Made by a program: the position numbers and the translations under genes
Shown here: positions 61,669 through 64,000 of the stretch, one piece after another
Layout of the letters: the number at the start of each line of letters is the position of its first letter
Position numbering within the stretch: position 1 is the first letter of the stretch
Source: Pseudomonas sp. R37(2017)
GTDB lineage: Bacteria > Pseudomonadota > Gammaproteobacteria > Pseudomonadales > Pseudomonadaceae
Direction of reading: 5' to 3'
DNA length: 64,000 bases
Assembly (NCBI RefSeq): GCF_002113375.1
Contig: NZ_NEHO01000001.1
Coordinates: 156,950 to 220,949, forward strand
Notes under the pieces: generated by a model
Database searches by the model: none
What the model was told of the DNA's origin: nothing
Seen by the model: the letters and a program-made list of their open reading frames with translations, nothing else

Positions 61669-61784
61669 CTGTAGGAGCGAGTTTACTCCGGGCGGCGCTC
61701 CGACGATGGTCGTTAACGATTACGCGGGATACCTGGTTTCCAGCGGCGCTCTCACGACCATCGCGAGTAAACTCGCTCCTACAG
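61669..61784. repeat. REP doublet, family A
   Basis: Arms TGTAGGAGCGAGTTTACTCC and TCGCGAGTAAACTCGCTCCT are inverted; the centre ATGGTCGTTAACGATTACG matches doublets at 32461 and 47786. The arms carry a compensated T-T-T-A change that preserves pairing. Confidence 0.85.
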
Positions 61785-61804
61785 GTCAGTTAATCGCAAA
61801 CACA

Positions 61805-61838
61805 AAAAAGGCCGCATGGTTGCATGCGGCCTTTTCGT
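61805..61838 (-). terminator. topA: Rho-independent terminator after topA
   Basis: On the minus strand AAAAGGCCGCATGC pairs with GCATGCGGCCTTTTTT-type sequence around AACC, directly after the topA stop codon. Confidence 0.88.
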
Positions 61839-61843
61839 TACAG

Positions 61844-64000
61844 TTAAGGCTTCGCGCCGGGGCGCTTGTCTTCGACCACCCACTTGCCGCCGTCGTAGAA
61901 CGCTTTCCAGCCAGTCGGCTTACCATCGACTTCGGTCTGCACGTACTGCTCCTTGGTCTTGCGACTGTAACGAATCACAGCCGGGAGGCCATCGGGATCT
62001 TTCTTCGGCGCTTCGCAGAGGAAGTGATACTTCGGATCGATCTCATCCTTGTGCGGGATGATTTCCATCACCAGCGGAGCACGGGTCTCGCGGTTCTTCG
62101 GAAACTGGCTGGCCGCCAGGAACAGGCCGGAGGCACCATCGCGCAGGATGTAGGTGTCGTTGACCTTTTCGCATTTCAGCTCAGGCATCTTCACCGGATC
62201 CATCTTCGGCGGTGCTGCGTCACCGCTCTTGAGCAGCTTGCGAGTGTTCTTGCAGGTGGCATTGGTGCAACCGAAGAACTTGCCAAAACGACCCGTCTTG
62301 AGTTGCATCTCGCTGCCACACTTGTCGCACTCCAGGCTCGGACCTTCATAGCCCTTGATGCGATAAGTGCCCTCTTCGATTTCGTAGCCATCACAATCGG
62401 GGTTGTTCCCGCAGATATGCAACTTGCGCTTCTCATCGAGCAGGTAGGCATCCATCGCCGTGCTGCAGATCGGGCAGCGATGCTTGCCGCGCAGTACCAG
62501 CGATTCCGATTCACCCTCGTCATCCGCGGCGATTTCATCGCCCGGCACCAGGTTGACGGTGGCCTTGCAGCGCTCTTTCGGCGGCAGACTGTAGCCCGAG
62601 CAACCGAGGAACACGCCGGTCGACGCCGTACGGATCTGCATTGGACGACCGCAGGTGGTGCACGGAATGTCGGTCATCACCGGCTGGTTGGCACGCATGC
62701 CGCTTTCCGGGCTTTCGGCTACTTCGAGTTTGTTCTTGAAGTCGCCGTAGAACTCATCGAGCACGTTTTTCCAGTCGCGCTCGCCCTGGGCCACATCATC
62801 GAGATGCTCTTCCATGCCGGCGGTGAAGCCGTAGTCCATCAGGTTGGAAAAGCTTTCCGCCAGACGCTCGGTGACAATGTCACCCATCTTTTCCGAATAG
62901 AAACGACGGTTGTGCAGCGCCACGTAGCCGCGGTCCTGGATGGTCGAAATGATCGCTGCGTAGGTCGAAGGACGACCGATGCCGCGTTTTTCCATTTCTT
63001 TTACCAGGCTGGCTTCCGAGTAACGCGCCGGCGGCTTGGTGAAGTGCTGGGTCGGATCAAGCTTGATCAGCTTCATCGCGTCGCCCTGGGCCATGTCCGG
63101 CAGCACATCGTCGTCGCCTGGCTTGGCGATTTGCGGCATGACACGGGTATAACCGTCGAACTTCAGGATGCGGCCCTTGGCGCGCAGCTCGAAGTCACCA
63201 GCGCCCACAGTGACGGTCGTCGACAGGTATTGCGCCGGCAGCATCTGGCAAGCCAGGAACTGGCGCCAGATCAGCTCGTAGAGGCGCTCAGCGTCACGCT
63301 CCATGCCCGACAGCTTGCTTGGCTCGGTATTGGCATCGGACGGACGAATCGCTTCGTGGGCCTCTTGTGCGCCTTCCTTGCTGCTGTAGACGTTCGGCGT
63401 TTCCGGCAGGTACTTCTTGCCGAACTCGCTTTCAATATAAGTGCGTGCCATCGCTACGGCATCGACCGAGAGGTTGGTCGAGTCGGTACGCATGTAAGTG
63501 ATGTAGCCGGCTTCGTACAGACGCTGGGCCATCATCATGGTTTTCTTCACACCGAAGCCCAGGCGGTTGCTCGCAGCCTGCTGCAGGGTGGAGGTGATGA
63601 ACGGTGCCGACGGCTTGCTGCTGGTCGGTTTGTCTTCGCGCTTGACGATGCTGTAGCTGGAAGCCTTGAGCTTTTCCAGCGCGGCCATGGCCTGGGCTTC
63701 GTTGAGCGGCTTGAAGGCTTCGCCTTTTTCACGAGCGACGTCGAAACGCACGGCCGCGCCTTTTGCGGTGCCGAGGTCGGCGTGCACTTCCCAGTACTCT
63801 TCCGGGATGAATGCGCGGATTTCACGTTCGCGCTCAACCACCAGCTTCACGGCAACCGATTGCACGCGACCGGCGGACAAACCGCGAGCGATCTTCGCCC
63901 ACAACAGCGGTGAAACCATGTAGCCCACGACGCGGTCGAGGAAGCGGCGCGCCTGTTGGGCATTGACGCGGTCGATGTCCAGCTCGCCCGGCTGGGAGAA
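61844..64000 (-). CDS. topA: DNA topoisomerase I, N-terminus cut off by the window edge
   Basis: Relaxes negative supercoils. The frame stays open to the window end, so the Toprim start is missing; the visible part encodes 718 residues. Domain markers: [20 protein letters not shown], then the active-site Tyr in [55 protein letters not shown] and [21 protein letters not shown]-terminal zinc ribbons are seen as [40 protein letters not shown] and [21 protein letters not shown] long open frame on the opposite strand is an artefact of GC-rich coding. Confidence 0.96.
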   Translation of the reverse strand, partial: FSQPGELDIDRVNAQQARRFLDRVVGYMVSPLLWAKIARGLSAGRVQSVAVKLVVEREREIRAFIPEEYWEVHADLGTAKGAAVRFDVAREKGEAFKPLNEAQAMAALEKLKASSYSIVKREDKPTSSKPSAPFITSTLQQAASNRLGFGVKKTMMMAQRLYEAGYITYMRTDSTNLSVDAVAMARTYIESEFGKKYLPETPNVYSSKEGAQEAHEAIRPSDANTEPSKLSGMERDAERLYELIWRQFLACQMLPAQYLSTTVTVGAGDFELRAKGRILKFDGYTRVMPQIAKPGDDDVLPDMAQGDAMKLIKLDPTQHFTKPPARYSEASLVKEMEKRGIGRPSTYAAIISTIQDRGYVALHNRRFYSEKMGDIVTERLAESFSNLMDYGFTAGMEEHLDDVAQGERDWKNVLDEFYGDFKNKLEVAESPESGMRANQPVMTDIPCTTCGRPMQIRTASTGVFLGCSGYSLPPKERCKATVNLVPGDEIAADDEGESESLVLRGKHRCPICSTAMDAYLLDEKRKLHICGNNPDCDGYEIEEGTYRIKGYEGPSLECDKCGSEMQLKTGRFGKFFGCTNATCKNTRKLLKSGDAAPPKMDPVKMPELKCEKVNDTYILRDGASGLFLAASQFPKNRETRAPLVMEIIPHKDEIDPKYHFLCEAPKKDPDGLPAVIRYSRKTKEQYVQTEVDGKPTGWKAFYDGGKWVVEDKRPGAKP

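Noticed and set aside
61706..63913. 735-codon open frame opposite topA
   Set aside because: It mirrors a strongly supported topA frame, has no recognisable domain, and starts inside a REP doublet. Long antisense frames are common in GC-rich genes.

Overview
The window looks like a chromosomal segment of a fluorescent Pseudomonas, probably the P. fluorescens complex. Three things support this. Protein sequences and gene order match the P. aeruginosa backbone (tal-rssC-rssB-mlaA-queF-cupredoxin-copRS, then lolCDE-pilZ-glpQ-sthA-apbE-gap-mfd-csiV-mtnP-nagZ-psrA-lexA-sulA-topA). Six Pseudomonas-type REP doublets sit between genes. The LexA and PsrA operators are typical of the genus. These assignments come from reading translated sequence and from remembered synteny; no database search was run.

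Layout. 1-1.9 kb: housekeeping dusA and uppP, convergent. 2.4-31 kb: a large accessory exopolysaccharide island. It opens with three small regulator-like genes (2.4-4.8 kb): two OmpR-type winged-helix proteins on either side of a degenerate EAL protein. An initiating sugar-1-phosphate transferase follows (5.1-6.5 kb). On the opposite strand lie yjbH, yjbG, yjbF, wza and yjbE (7-12 kb). Next come the dTDP-rhamnose genes rmlDCAB, ugd, two glycosyltransferases, a Wzy-like polymerase, a Wzx-like flippase, an acetyltransferase, a UDP-glucuronate-epimerase-type enzyme, and the Wzc/Wzb tyrosine kinase/phosphatase pair (12.3-25.8 kb). galU, an orphan phosphomannomutase C-terminal domain and two right-handed beta-helix proteins close the island. 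31.4-64 kb: conserved core genome, ending inside topA, whose 5' end lies beyond the window.

How the island should work. GalU makes UDP-glucose; RmlABCD makes dTDP-L-rhamnose; Ugd plus the epimerase make UDP-glucuronate and probably UDP-galacturonate, so the polymer is predicted to be acidic and rhamnose-containing. The phosphotransferase starts the repeat unit on undecaprenyl phosphate, the glycosyltransferases extend it, and Wzx/Wzy flip and polymerise it. Wzc/Wzb control chain assembly and Wza with YjbEFGH exports it. UppP, just outside the island, recycles the lipid carrier. The beta-helix proteins are candidate polymer-binding or polymer-cleaving enzymes. The island may be the acidic polysaccharide locus called Pap in the P. 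fluorescens complex; that is an unverified recollection.

Most interesting: the regulator trio with its dead EAL protein; a phage-tailspike-like protein with no phage around it; a Tat-signal beta-helix gene whose signal peptide is split from its only ATG by a frameshift at an A8 run; an orphan, phosphate-loop-less phosphomannomutase domain; and a decayed PilZ gene start beside mlaA.
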